From Planctomycetota bacterium (GTDB lineage Bacteria; Planctomycetota; Planctomycetia; Pirellulales; Pirellulaceae), in the NCBI GenBank assembly GCA_014381825.1, contig JACNKX010000097.1:124001-188000 (forward strand): DNA of 64,000 nt. Direction: 5' to 3'. Both the position numbers and the translations under genes were made by a program. Below are positions 9,098-17,860 of the stretch, piece after piece. Position 1 is the first letter of the stretch. Every line of letters starts with the position of its first letter. The notes beneath the pieces were generated by a model, which was not told the DNA's origin, did no database searches, and saw only the letters and a program-made list of their open reading frames with translations.

Positions 9098-10228
9098 ATG
9101 CCAACTCTTCAGTCGATACGCGAAAAGGTTGAGACTGCCGAACGTTTGTCCTTCGACGATGGCATGTTCCTCTACGAACCGAGCACGCCGCTACACGAAA
9201 TAGGCGAGTTGGCAAATCTTGTCCGCGAGCGAATCAATGGCAACGTCGGCTACTACAATATCAACACGCATCTAAATCCCACCAATGTCTGCGTCTATCG
9301 GTGTACTTTTTGTGCATTTCGTTCGGACCTTCGTGATCCGAAAGGGTACACGATGAGCGACAAGCAGATTCTTGAGCGAGGACAGGAAGCGATCGATAAT
9401 GGTTGTACCGAGATGCACATTGTTGGCGGCTTGCATCATCAGAAACCATACGAGTGGTACGTAGATATTGTCCGCATCCTGCACGACGCGTATCCGAAGC
9501 TGCACTTGAAGGCGTGGACGGGCGTAGAGATCAATTGGTTCGAGCATCAGACTAAGAAGTCGGTGCGCGAGATCCTGCAAGACTTGCTCGACGCCGGCCT
9601 CGGCAGCATGCCGGGAGGTGGAGCTGAGATATTCCATCCGGAAGTTCGCGACCAGATCTGCGAACATAAGGCCGACCCCACGAAGTGGTTGAACATTCAT
9701 CGTACTGCGCACGAACTGGGTCTGAAGACGAACTGCACGATGCTTTATGGTCACGTCGAAAACGCCTATCATCGCATCGACCACTTGATTCGTCTTCGCG
9801 AACTGCAGGACGAAACGGGCGGTTTTCAAACTTTCATTCCACTTGCGTTCCACCCCGAGAACACGGGCCTGGCTCACATCAAGAAGCCATCCGCGATCAT
9901 GGACCTTCGCACGATGGCGATCAGCCGTTTGATGCTCGACAACGTCCCACATATGAAGGCGTATTGGATCATGCTCGGCATCGGGACCGCTCAAACCGCG
10001 TTGTCTTACGGAGCTGATGATCTCGATGGCACGGTGCGGCATGAATTGATCTATCACGACGCCGGAGCTACGACGCCGGAAATGCTGTCCGTTGAAGACA
10101 TCCGTCGCTTGATCGAAGAAGCCGGTCGCGAACCGATCGAGCGTGACACGGTTTATCGACGCGTCGAACGCGATCCGACTGATCACAGTCGCTGGAGCGT
10201 TGGAGACGCGTTGCCGGTTGGTGTCTAA
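9098..10228 (+). CDS. mqnE: Aminofutalosine synthase MqnE (radical SAM)
   Basis: 376 residues. A radical SAM enzyme that joins an adenosyl radical to 3-[(1-carboxyvinyl)oxy]benzoate to give aminofutalosine, an early step of the futalosine menaquinone pathway. The 4Fe-4S motif CVYRCTFC (CxxxCxxC) is at residues 65-72 after NINTHLNPTN. MSDKQILERGQEA, the HIVGGLHHQKPYEWYV segment, LKAWTGVEI and PGGGAEIF are typical for the MqnE/CofH/MqnC group, and HHQKPYEWYVD points to MqnE. Start ATG 9098 with AAGGA upstream. It lies 245 bp after the UbiA gene on the same strand and has a hairpin just past its stop. Confidence 0.92.
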   Translation: MPTLQSIREKVETAERLSFDDGMFLYEPSTPLHEIGELANLVRERINGNVGYYNINTHLNPTNVCVYRCTFCAFRSDLRDPKGYTMSDKQILERGQEAIDNGCTEMHIVGGLHHQKPYEWYVDIVRILHDAYPKLHLKAWTGVEINWFEHQTKKSVREILQDLLDAGLGSMPGGGAEIFHPEVRDQICEHKADPTKWLNIHRTAHELGLKTNCTMLYGHVENAYHRIDHLIRLRELQDETGGFQTFIPLAFHPENTGLAHIKKPSAIMDLRTMAISRLMLDNVPHMKAYWIMLGIGTAQTALSYGADDLDGTVRHELIYHDAGATTPEMLSVEDIRRLIEEAGREPIERDTVYRRVERDPTDHSRWSVGDALPVGV

Positions 10229-10304
10229 CGTAGCGATCACTCTCCGAGTGATCAGCGCTTTCTTTTTCCGAACGGGGCTCGTCACTTGGAAAGTGACTGC
10301 TACG
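10229..10304. repeat. Compound palindromic element after mqnE, with terminator-like hairpin
   Basis: Begins CGTAGC at 10229-10234 and ends GCTACG at 10299-10304. Inside are two perfect hairpins: GATCACT/AGTGATC (10235-10241 and 10247-10253, five-base loop), followed by a T-rich run at 10259-10267, and GTCACTT/AAGTGAC (10281-10287 and 10291-10297, three-base loop). The first hairpin plus T-run could end mqnE transcription. The nested layout resembles the element at 43.74-43.86 kb. Confidence 0.6.
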
Positions 10305-10398
10305 ACGACACGGCCGAGTCGCTTGGAAAACGAAGAATTCAGTAACTGCGTGACTGAATTGAATGAAGTGATCCCCTCGCACGATAATGAGGACCAAT

Positions 10399-11226
10399 TC
10401 ATTGCTCGGCAATGAATTCCCGCGCGCGCTCAATGACTTCCTCGTTAATCCCCATGTGTCCCATGTCGGGGTATCGGTGGAAGGTGTGCGGCGCACCTGC
10501 CTTCTTCAAGGCCTCGACCATCCCGAGGGCGTTTTCAATCGGCACGGAGCGGTCGTTGTCTGAGTGTAATATCAACAGCGGCTTCATGTCTTTCTTGATA
10601 TGATTGACAGGCGATGCCAGCGTGCGAGCTTCGATTGGATCGCCGATGGCCGGAGTCCAGATCTTGCCCCAGCTGAGCGTGTTAAGTTCGTAATTCGCGG
10701 CGACACTAATCACTGCGCGAAAGTCATTGCTGGCGGTTTCCCAACCGCCGGTTCGCTTGAAGGGCCCGTCGCCGAGTGTCGCGGCCAAGGACACCATGTG
10801 CCCACCCGCGGATTGCCCGATCAGAAAGATGCGGTTGGGGTCGATGTTGTGCTTCTTTGCATTGGCGTTCACATAACGAATCGCGCACTGTAAATCTTGA
10901 TAGCACGCGGGAGCTGGCGAACCGCCAGTCAACCGATAATCGATTGACATGGCGAAGAAACCAAACTCGGCCCACTGCCGCACGACGATTGTCGATTTGT
11001 CTTTCTTGTGACCGGCGTACCAGCGTCCACCGTGAACAGAAATAATGGCAGGTAGTGGTTCGTCAGTCTTCGGGTACGCCACGTCCGCCAACAGCCCGGC
11101 TCCTTGCACACGTCCGTAGATCAAATCGTCCTGGACGACGATGGTGTCGTCTGGCTTGGTCTCCTGGGCGCTGACGGCAGAAGATAAGACGAGAACGATC
11201 AAGGCGAGACGACTGATGTAATTCAT
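10399..11226 (-). CDS. Secreted alpha/beta hydrolase (esterase/lipase-like)
   Basis: 275 residues. An N-terminal signal peptide (ALIVLVLSSAVSA, cleavage before QETK) sends it out of the cytoplasm. The oxyanion-hole motif is HGGRWYAG, the nucleophile elbow is GQSAGG (Ser of GxSxG), and the acid/base residues lie in HSDNDRSVP and DMGHMGI near the C-terminus. This matches the BD-FAE/carboxylesterase group of planctomycetes, often found with sulfatases and polysaccharide genes. The longer frame to 11304 is rejected: ATG 11226 has GAGG at normal spacing and gives a proper signal peptide. It lies 74 bp downstream of the 1267-residue gene and may be its cotranscribed partner. Confidence 0.85.
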   Translation of the reverse strand: MNYISRLALIVLVLSSAVSAQETKPDDTIVVQDDLIYGRVQGAGLLADVAYPKTDEPLPAIISVHGGRWYAGHKKDKSTIVVRQWAEFGFFAMSIDYRLTGGSPAPACYQDLQCAIRYVNANAKKHNIDPNRIFLIGQSAGGHMVSLAATLGDGPFKRTGGWETASNDFRAVISVAANYELNTLSWGKIWTPAIGDPIEARTLASPVNHIKKDMKPLLILHSDNDRSVPIENALGMVEALKKAGAPHTFHRYPDMGHMGINEEVIERAREFIAEQ

Positions 11227-11272
11227 GTTGGAATCCTCGAATGGTGTTAGGTTGTTTGCTCTTTGTGCGAAT

Positions 11273-11285
11273 GTCGTTAAACGAC
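11273..11285. repeat. Short palindrome sharing GTTAAACGAC
   Basis: GTCGTTAAACGAC, with five-base arms around TAA, lies between two same-strand genes. The ten-base core GTTAAACGAC recurs in intergenic elements at 17828-17837 and 30068-30077. Confidence 0.4.
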
Positions 11286-11300
11286 TGGTAGCCGCGAGGC

Positions 11301-14300
11301 TCACTTGCTGACGGCCTTTTGTGACTCCAGAAACGCCAATAGGTCTACGAACTCACGATCAGTTAGCTTCTTTTCAAGCCCTTCCGGCATGGTACTCAAG
11401 CGCTGAGTACTCATTTTGTCAATGTTTTCCGTTAGGATCTCGTGTGTCTTGCCTTGATTGTCGCCCAACAGAATTTTGTCAGCTTCTTCCGCAATTCGGA
11501 CGCCAGCGAGAACTAGCCCACTCTCCATCGCAACGACGATCGTCGCGTAACTTGGAGCGACCGTACGGCTTGGTTCAAGGATCGACTCGATGAGATGAAT
11601 GCGCGAGAAGCGGTTGCCAATACCTGCTAAGTCGGGCCCGATCTTTCCGCCTTTGTCTCCGAAGCGATGACACTGTAGGCACGATGACTTCTTGATGTCT
11701 TCGAACACTTCGCGGCCACGCTCGGCGTTGCCCTGACTTTGCAAAGCGTATTGGCTGAGACGTTCGTGTTCGGCTTTCGAACTGCGACGGCGGAAACGGA
11801 GATGAAAGCGAGTTGCCGTTCCGTTTGGCCGAACTTCCACTGCAATCAGTCTGGTTCCGGCAGCGAGCGTTGTTGCGAAACGATCTGAGTCGGGCCGATA
11901 GGTTCCCGCGTTCTCGCGATCGTAGACTCGTGTCTGGTCGATCCACACACTCAGCTTGCCTGTTGTCGACGTCAGAATCTCGATCTTCGTTTCTTCCGGA
12001 ACCGCGACCAACGACCACGCCAGCCACACCGAATCGGTGCTGCTTTTACTTGCGCTTCTAAACTGAATGCTTGTGTCTGAAGCATCGGCGATCATCGTGT
12101 CGATTGTGCGATCCTTCAGATCGAGTTGAGTTGAGGCATCGTTTTGTCTTAGATGTGCCGCGAGTTCGCGTGCCACGGTCTCTTTCAACGGGCCGAGTAC
12201 TTGCCATCGTAATGGCTGCCCGCTCTGGCCCTGGACGCTGGCTAGAGCTTGCTCGGTGTGAGTTGAGCCAGGAAAACGCTGCAGCCAAGCGTCGAGTGTT
12301 TCGATGACTTCTCGTTGGAATTCGATCGCGGGATTCGTCGCCGCTATTTCTACTAAGCGATCGACGAGTTCCGGTGTAGCGAACTCACGAAGGTACGCTA
12401 GAGCCGCGAGCTGTGTCTCGGAGTGCTTGAGTGCCGCGACCGCTGGAGCAAGAGCGCGATTGTCCCGCAACTGGCGCAATGAAATCAGGCTTGTTCGAAC
12501 CAGCCCGTCCTCCTTGCGCTTCGACAATGCCAGTAGTTTGTCCGCCGCATCCGTGACGTCGAGTAAGCCCGCTGCTTCGGCAGCTGCAATTTGAACTTCG
12601 ACTGCATCGTCGTCAAGCAATCGCTCGACATGCTGGCGGCCCGCAGAAGAGTTTCGCAAGCCAAGCGAACGAATTGCCGCGGCTCGAACTGTGGCATTCG
12701 ATGAGCTAATCTTGGTGAGTAACAAGTTAGTCACGTCGAGCTTCGTCCGAGTATCAAATTCTTTAAGTACGGCTGCGAGCACAGGCCCGTCTTCAAGTTG
12801 CTTACCGAGGGCAATGAGATTGCGGTCGTCGTCGGAGGGCAATTCCGTGACGAATGCCGCCAGCGCCTCGATCCGATTCGCGACAGGCAGCGACTGTCGC
12901 ACGACCACCTCGCGCAAGATCGGTCGCGCTTTCGCGGCGTGCCCCGATTTTAGTGCCGCTAGAATTCGAGTGACTCGACGTTCGTCCGATTCCTCGCGCA
13001 GCCAATTGGCGAGTTGCGTTAGCTCCGGAGTTACGCCCTCCCTCAGCATTCGCTGCAACGCGAACGCTCGGACGTCGTGACTCCCGCCGCTCAGCGACTT
13101 GTTAAGGGCGGCGACAATATCAGGCGTCCTTCGCCAGTCAACCGAGGCTGCTGTCCGAGGCGCAGGTCGAAATCCCCAGTAAGTCCAAGGCTTCTCCTCT
13201 CTTGCGATCCGAGACAGCGCGTCGACGTATTCGCGTCGATGTTCCGGATCGTCGCAGATCGCTAGTCGATCGATAAACTCCATCGCGAGATACGACACGC
13301 GTTGCTCGGCCGTCGCATGTAGAGCCAGCTTGCGGAGTCGAGGCGATTCGTCGAGCAAATTCATTACGCCAGGCCAATTGTTCGCCTGACGGAGCGATTG
13401 CTGTGCGGCGTGATCGAGCGCCGGATCTTCTGCCGCAAGATTCTCGTGAATCCATAGCGGCGATTTGCACCAGCGAAGCCTTCGAAAGACTTGCAACGTT
13501 TCAAGCGTGACACGAGGCCCCGCCTTTCCGGACAGTCTCGCAAGGCGTTCCGCAACGCTGTTATCACCCCGCCCAGCTTCGATCTTGTCACGGCTAAGCA
13601 CGGGATCGGTTAAGTCTCCGATGGCACGTATCGCTTGGGCACGGACGCTGGCGTGGGGATCGGATTCCGCGATTTCAAAAAGATCATCGACGAGCGACTC
13701 ACCGCCCGACAATGCGATGATCCAGACGGCGTGAAGTCGCCCAATCGTTTGTAGCTGCTGTGCCTTCACCGCCGCGAGAACCGCAGCGACCGCTTCCCTC
13801 CCTCGATGCTGAAGAGCAAGCTGTGCGGTGACCCGATCGTGATGACTTGCAGAATCAAGATGCGCGATTAACTCACGCAAGTCGATTTCGTCTGGCGACG
13901 GCCTTTGGTTACTCGCCGGCGATTCATGATCGGCGATTGCTGAAATTCGATAGATTCGCCCACGACCACGCTTCGGTCTCTGGCCGTCGCACCAGTCGGA
14001 GATCAAGAGCGAGCCGTCGCGATCGACAACTAAGTCGGTCGGCTTGAACCCGTATGGATCGTTGTCGGCTGCAGCCGCGAAGTCGATCTCCGTCGTTGGC
14101 TCGAAGCTACTGCTATCCCGCTTCGTGGGATAACGCACGACCGCCCTGCCCCATTCACAAAAGTACAGACTGTCACGATATGCCTCTGGGAAGGCAGTTT
14201 CGAGATAGCTTGTGCCACCCGCCGACGAACCACGACCGAGATCCGCCAGCGGTTGCATCGCTTCGGCGGGGCGTTCGTAGTAGTGATAAGGATAGCCATG

Positions 14301-15104
14301 GTCCGAGCCGAAGAAGCAGTGATTCACTCGAATCATGTAGTCGCCGCCATCGTTTTCGTTGTCGCGAACGAAGACATTCAATTCCGCATCGAGTGCGATG
14401 TCGTAGATATTTCGCAACCCAGTCGAGAACACGTGCAAGTCAGAACCGTCATGCCGACATCGCAGGATGCCACCTTGTCGAAAAAGCAGCCAGTCGCCTT
14501 CCGGTCGCCTTACGTCGCAGCCGCGATCGCCAAGTGCCAGATAGAGCCAGCCGTCATGCCCGGCAACGACCCCGTTGGCACAATGTAATCGGTTCGAGTT
14601 CTCCTCCGGCGGCAAGCCGAGCCCTTTTATTAGATCACGCCGCTCGTCTGCAACTCCATCGCCATCCATGTCGCGAATGGACGTCAGCAACGGCGCGTGC
14701 ATGACGAACACCGTGCTATCGTAAAACGCAAGGCCTTGAATCGAATTGAAACCACCAGCGAAAACCGTCGACTTGTCGGCGTAGCCATCTTTATCCGTAT
14801 CGGCGATCAATCGCACTTCGTCTCGACGAACAATCTCGACTCCCAATCCGGTCATATAGTCATGAGCGACGAACAGCGTTCCGGCTTGCGGACCGATCGC
14901 GATCACGGACGGATACTCAATCAACGGATCGCAAGCGAAGAGAGTCGCCTTGAATCCTTTTGGAAGCTTTAACGCCGGGAATCGACTTTCTGTGTCCGGA
15001 CCAACGTCGGCTTGTTGTGCTGTCGTGTCGCGATCAATACAAGTTGACGCGGCGAAAACGACCGCGATCGCAAGTAACAACTGTTTGACAGAAGGTTCAC
15101 GCAT
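11301..15104 (-). CDS. Large exported propeller-HEAT-cytochrome c fusion (PVC-type CxxCH protein)
   Basis: 1267 residues, of the type annotated as membrane-bound dehydrogenase domain / PVC-type heme-binding protein. Order: signal peptide (1-29); six-bladed propeller of the glucose-dehydrogenase/NHL kind (about 45-385, with LPKGFKATLFACDP, GLAFYDSTVFVMHAP, DRGCDVRRPEGDW and ISDWCDGQRPKRGRGRIYRI); a long run of HEAT-type helical repeats (about 400-930); a beta-rich PA14/ConA-like segment (about 960-1090); and a C-terminal cytochrome c domain with CLQCH at about 1142-1146 and IGPDLAGIGNRFSR after it. The family is thought to oxidise a sugar or other substrate in the periplasm and pass electrons to heme, but no member's substrate is known to me. 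Start ATG 15104 with GAGG upstream. Downstream is an esterase. Confidence 0.88.
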   Translation of the reverse strand: MREPSVKQLLLAIAVVFAASTCIDRDTTAQQADVGPDTESRFPALKLPKGFKATLFACDPLIEYPSVIAIGPQAGTLFVAHDYMTGLGVEIVRRDEVRLIADTDKDGYADKSTVFAGGFNSIQGLAFYDSTVFVMHAPLLTSIRDMDGDGVADERRDLIKGLGLPPEENSNRLHCANGVVAGHDGWLYLALGDRGCDVRRPEGDWLLFRQGGILRCRHDGSDLHVFSTGLRNIYDIALDAELNVFVRDNENDGGDYMIRVNHCFFGSDHGYPYHYYERPAEAMQPLADLGRGSSAGGTSYLETAFPEAYRDSLYFCEWGRAVVRYPTKRDSSSFEPTTEIDFAAAADNDPYGFKPTDLVVDRDGSLLISDWCDGQRPKRGRGRIYRISAIADHESPASNQRPSPDEIDLRELIAHLDSASHHDRVTAQLALQHRGREAVAAVLAAVKAQQLQTIGRLHAVWIIALSGGESLVDDLFEIAESDPHASVRAQAIRAIGDLTDPVLSRDKIEAGRGDNSVAERLARLSGKAGPRVTLETLQVFRRLRWCKSPLWIHENLAAEDPALDHAAQQSLRQANNWPGVMNLLDESPRLRKLALHATAEQRVSYLAMEFIDRLAICDDPEHRREYVDALSRIAREEKPWTYWGFRPAPRTAASVDWRRTPDIVAALNKSLSGGSHDVRAFALQRMLREGVTPELTQLANWLREESDERRVTRILAALKSGHAAKARPILREVVVRQSLPVANRIEALAAFVTELPSDDDRNLIALGKQLEDGPVLAAVLKEFDTRTKLDVTNLLLTKISSSNATVRAAAIRSLGLRNSSAGRQHVERLLDDDAVEVQIAAAEAAGLLDVTDAADKLLALSKRKEDGLVRTSLISLRQLRDNRALAPAVAALKHSETQLAALAYLREFATPELVDRLVEIAATNPAIEFQREVIETLDAWLQRFPGSTHTEQALASVQGQSGQPLRWQVLGPLKETVARELAAHLRQNDASTQLDLKDRTIDTMIADASDTSIQFRSASKSSTDSVWLAWSLVAVPEETKIEILTSTTGKLSVWIDQTRVYDRENAGTYRPDSDRFATTLAAGTRLIAVEVRPNGTATRFHLRFRRRSSKAEHERLSQYALQSQGNAERGREVFEDIKKSSCLQCHRFGDKGGKIGPDLAGIGNRFSRIHLIESILEPSRTVAPSYATIVVAMESGLVLAGVRIAEEADKILLGDNQGKTHEILTENIDKMSTQRLSTMPEGLEKKLTDREFVDLLAFLESQKAVSK

Positions 15105-15352
15105 CGGTTCGTTTTCCTCAGGACATCGCGGCGGTAGCTAGGCCAGATTCTACCCGAGGCGAGACCGCATAATCCACTACGACGGTATCGCTGTTGCCCT
15201 CGGAGTCTCGCTGCGACGCTTGCTGTAACTAGCTGGTTAGCATGTGTTTAGCATTGGTCGGTTTGTTGCTACAATAATGGGCTCGTCCCGCGCATCTTAC
15301 CTTCTGTCGAAGATTCCCCACCTGAATCGATTCTCCCACCGGACCAAACGCG

Positions 15353-17806
15353 ATGATACGAAGTCACGGCTGTCTCTTCTTGCTCGTTGCCGCCGTCCTC
15401 ATCCCAGCTTCGATTTGGGGGCAAGAGGAGATTTCGCCGAGTCAGCTCGACTTCTTCGAGAAGAAGATCCGACCGGTGCTGGTTGAGCGATGTTATAGTT
15501 GCCACTCGAAAGGTGCAAAGTCGATCAAGGGTGCCCTCGTCCTCGATACACGCGACGGAATTCGCCGCGGTGGAGATAGTGGTCACGCCGTTATGCCGGG
15601 CGAAGTTGAGAGCAGCTTGCTTATGGAAGCGATTCGTTTTGAGTCGCTCGAGATGCCGCCTGACGAACAGTTGCCGGCCGCAGTGATCGCAGACTTTGCC
15701 AAATGGATCGAAATGGGAGCGCCCGATCCTCGCGAAGGGCCGTCGCTGATAAAACGGGAAATCAACTTTGCGCAGGCGAAGCATCATTGGTCGTTCCAGC
15801 CGATTCGTGCCGTCGAACCACCTGCGGTGAAGAACGCCAATTGGCCGCGCTCAGCAGTCGATCAATTCGTGCTGGCCAAGTTGGAAGCCAAGGGATTGAA
15901 GCCGGTCGGCGATGTCGAACGAGTCAAGTTGGTTCGTCGTCTGTATTATGACTTGATCGGTTTGCCACCAACTCCCGATCAACTGGCCTCTGCACTTGCC
16001 AATGAATCGGCGCAGGCTATCGAGAATCTTGTCGACCAGCTTCTTGATTCGCCTCAGTTTGGCGAACGTTGGGGCCGACATTGGCTGGACGTGGTTCGCT
16101 ATGCCGAATCCAATGGACGCGAACGCAATTATGTCTATCCGCACGCCTGGCGGTATCGTGACTATGTGATTGCCGCCTTCAACGCGGACAAACCGTTTGG
16201 TCAGTTTATCCGTGAGCAAATTGCAGGCGATTTAATCGAGGACTCTGGCAATGAACAGCTCATCGCAACTGGCTTTCTTGCGATCGGTCCGAAACTGTTG
16301 AACGAACGTAATAAAGAGGTCTTTCGGATGGATATCGTCGATGATCAGATCGACGTTACGACACGTGCCTTCATGGCGTTGACCGCCAGCTGCGCTCGCT
16401 GTCACGACCACAAATTCGACCCGATCCCAACCAGTGAGTACTATTCTCTAGCCGGTATCTTTCGCAGCAGCGAGACGCTTTTTGGCACGGAGCAGAAGCA
16501 GGGTAATCGCCAGGGCAGCGAGCTTTACGCGCTTGGTGAATCGCCGGAGTATCGTGAGCACCAAGAGAGGATCGCCGGTTTGCAGAAGGAGTTGCGGCAA
16601 GCTCAAGCCCAAGTGAAGAAGACGGCGAAGAAGAAACCGCCAAAGGGTGCAGATGCAAACGAGAGGCAGGCGGCGGTAAAGGAGAATAGGGCTGAACTCG
16701 CCAAAGTACGCAAGCGGATCAAGGCGTTGCAGGTCGAGATTAAGCAGGCGAACGAGTCGAATGTCGAGCCGCCGGTTCGAGCGATGGGTGTTCGCGAAGG
16801 TGATGTCACGAATTCTCCCATCTACATTCGTGGGGAGGTGACCAGCCCCAAGGGGAAATCACCCCGCGGGTTGCTTACTATTCTTGATGATGAGCTGCAA
16901 CAACCGCTTTTGGATGTAAAGCAGAGCGGTCGGCTTGAATTGGCCGAGTGGATCGCCAGTAGCGAGAATTCACTTACGACGCGTGTACTTGTGAATCGAG
17001 TGTGGCACCATTTGTTTGGTTACGGCTTGGTGCGAACGGTGGATAACTTTGGTGCAACAGGCGAGACGCCGACGCACCCCGGGCTCTTGGATCACTTGGC
17101 AACACGTTTTGCCGAGCAAGGTTGGTCCGTCAAGAAGCTGATTCGCGACCTCGTACTCACGCGCACCTATCAGCTCAGCGGTGAATACAACGCGGATAAC
17201 TATGGCCAAGACCCCGATAACTTTCTGCTATGGCGGCACAGCCCGCAACGAGTTGACGCCGAGGCGTTGCGTGACGCCATGTTGTTGGCGAGCGGCACGT
17301 TGAACCTTTCGCCTGGCGAAGGCTCGCCGGTATCCAGGTTGAAGGGTGAGTTCGGGCGAGGTGTTTCGATCGATCAGCTTGCCGCCGATAACGACCATCG
17401 CAGTGTCTATCTGCCGATCGTGCGGAACGCTGTCCCTGAGGCTCTGCAATTGTTCGACTTTGCAGAACCGAGCATCTTGGTGGGCGAGCGACCTGTGACC
17501 ACCGTTCCGACGCAGGCGCTGTATTTTATGAATAGCGAGTTCGTAACCCAGCAATCGGATCGACTTGCGGAATCGATCGCGGCAAACGAAGAACTTGATG
17601 CGGACGGACGCATCGATCTGGCTTATCGCACGATATTGTCTCGATCGGCGAACGGTTCGGAGATCGAACGAGCGTCGACCTTTATCCAGCAAACGACCGA
17701 ACAGCTCGTGCAAAGCGACGGCCAGCCCGACGAAGCGAGCCGACGTGCGTTGTCGGCGTTCTGCCAGGCGCTGTTCGGATCGGCGGAATTCAGATACGTG
17801 GAATAG
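15353..17806 (+). CDS. PSCyt1-DUF1549-DUF1553 exported protein
   Basis: 817 residues. Signal peptide 1-23 (LFLLVAAVLIPASIWG). Planctomycete cytochrome-like domain PSCyt1 with CYSCH at 47-51 and a possible Met ligand in LEMPPDEQ near 103. DUF1549 runs from about 163 to 370 (DLIGLPPTPDQL, FGERWGRHWLDVVRYAES) and ends with a second heme-type motif CARCHDHKFDPIP near 346. A Lys/Glu-rich coiled coil fills about 400-475. DUF1553 is at about 525-790 (LAEWIASSENSLTTRVLVNRVWHHLFG, TPTHPGLLDHLA). The domain set is known mainly from planctomycetes and its reaction is unknown. The DUF1501 gene starts 54 bp downstream, the usual partner; a palindromic repeat lies in the gap. Confidence 0.9.
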   Translation: MIRSHGCLFLLVAAVLIPASIWGQEEISPSQLDFFEKKIRPVLVERCYSCHSKGAKSIKGALVLDTRDGIRRGGDSGHAVMPGEVESSLLMEAIRFESLEMPPDEQLPAAVIADFAKWIEMGAPDPREGPSLIKREINFAQAKHHWSFQPIRAVEPPAVKNANWPRSAVDQFVLAKLEAKGLKPVGDVERVKLVRRLYYDLIGLPPTPDQLASALANESAQAIENLVDQLLDSPQFGERWGRHWLDVVRYAESNGRERNYVYPHAWRYRDYVIAAFNADKPFGQFIREQIAGDLIEDSGNEQLIATGFLAIGPKLLNERNKEVFRMDIVDDQIDVTTRAFMALTASCARCHDHKFDPIPTSEYYSLAGIFRSSETLFGTEQKQGNRQGSELYALGESPEYREHQERIAGLQKELRQAQAQVKKTAKKKPPKGADANERQAAVKENRAELAKVRKRIKALQVEIKQANESNVEPPVRAMGVREGDVTNSPIYIRGEVTSPKGKSPRGLLTILDDELQQPLLDVKQSGRLELAEWIASSENSLTTRVLVNRVWHHLFGYGLVRTVDNFGATGETPTHPGLLDHLATRFAEQGWSVKKLIRDLVLTRTYQLSGEYNADNYGQDPDNFLLWRHSPQRVDAEALRDAMLLASGTLNLSPGEGSPVSRLKGEFGRGVSIDQLAADNDHRSVYLPIVRNAVPEALQLFDFAEPSILVGERPVTTVPTQALYFMNSEFVTQQSDRLAESIAANEELDADGRIDLAYRTILSRSANGSEIERASTFIQQTTEQLVQSDGQPDEASRRALSAFCQALFGSAEFRYVE

Positions 17807-17809
17807 AAA

Positions 17810-17837
17810 GTCGTTTCGCGGCTTGCTGTTAAACGAC
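17810..17837. repeat. Palindromic repeat in the PSCyt1-DUF1501 gap
   Basis: Perfect seven-base arms GTCGTTT and AAACGAC around a 14-base centre. The right half (CGGCTTGCTGTTAAACGAC) closely resembles the right arm of the large inverted repeat at 30049-30077. It lies between two genes that should be cotranscribed, so it may act as an mRNA processing or stability element rather than a terminator. Confidence 0.5.
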
Positions 17838-17860
17838 GAATTAATTTCAAGGATCATCTC

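Noticed and set aside
9272-10402. Reverse-strand frame of 376 codons opposite mqnE
   Set aside because: It mirrors mqnE almost exactly, has no family motifs and a composition typical of an antisense shadow; mqnE is certain.
14054-14704. Forward frame of 216 codons within the propeller-HEAT-cytochrome gene
   Set aside because: Arg/Ser/His-rich antisense translation; the 1267-residue gene explains the region.
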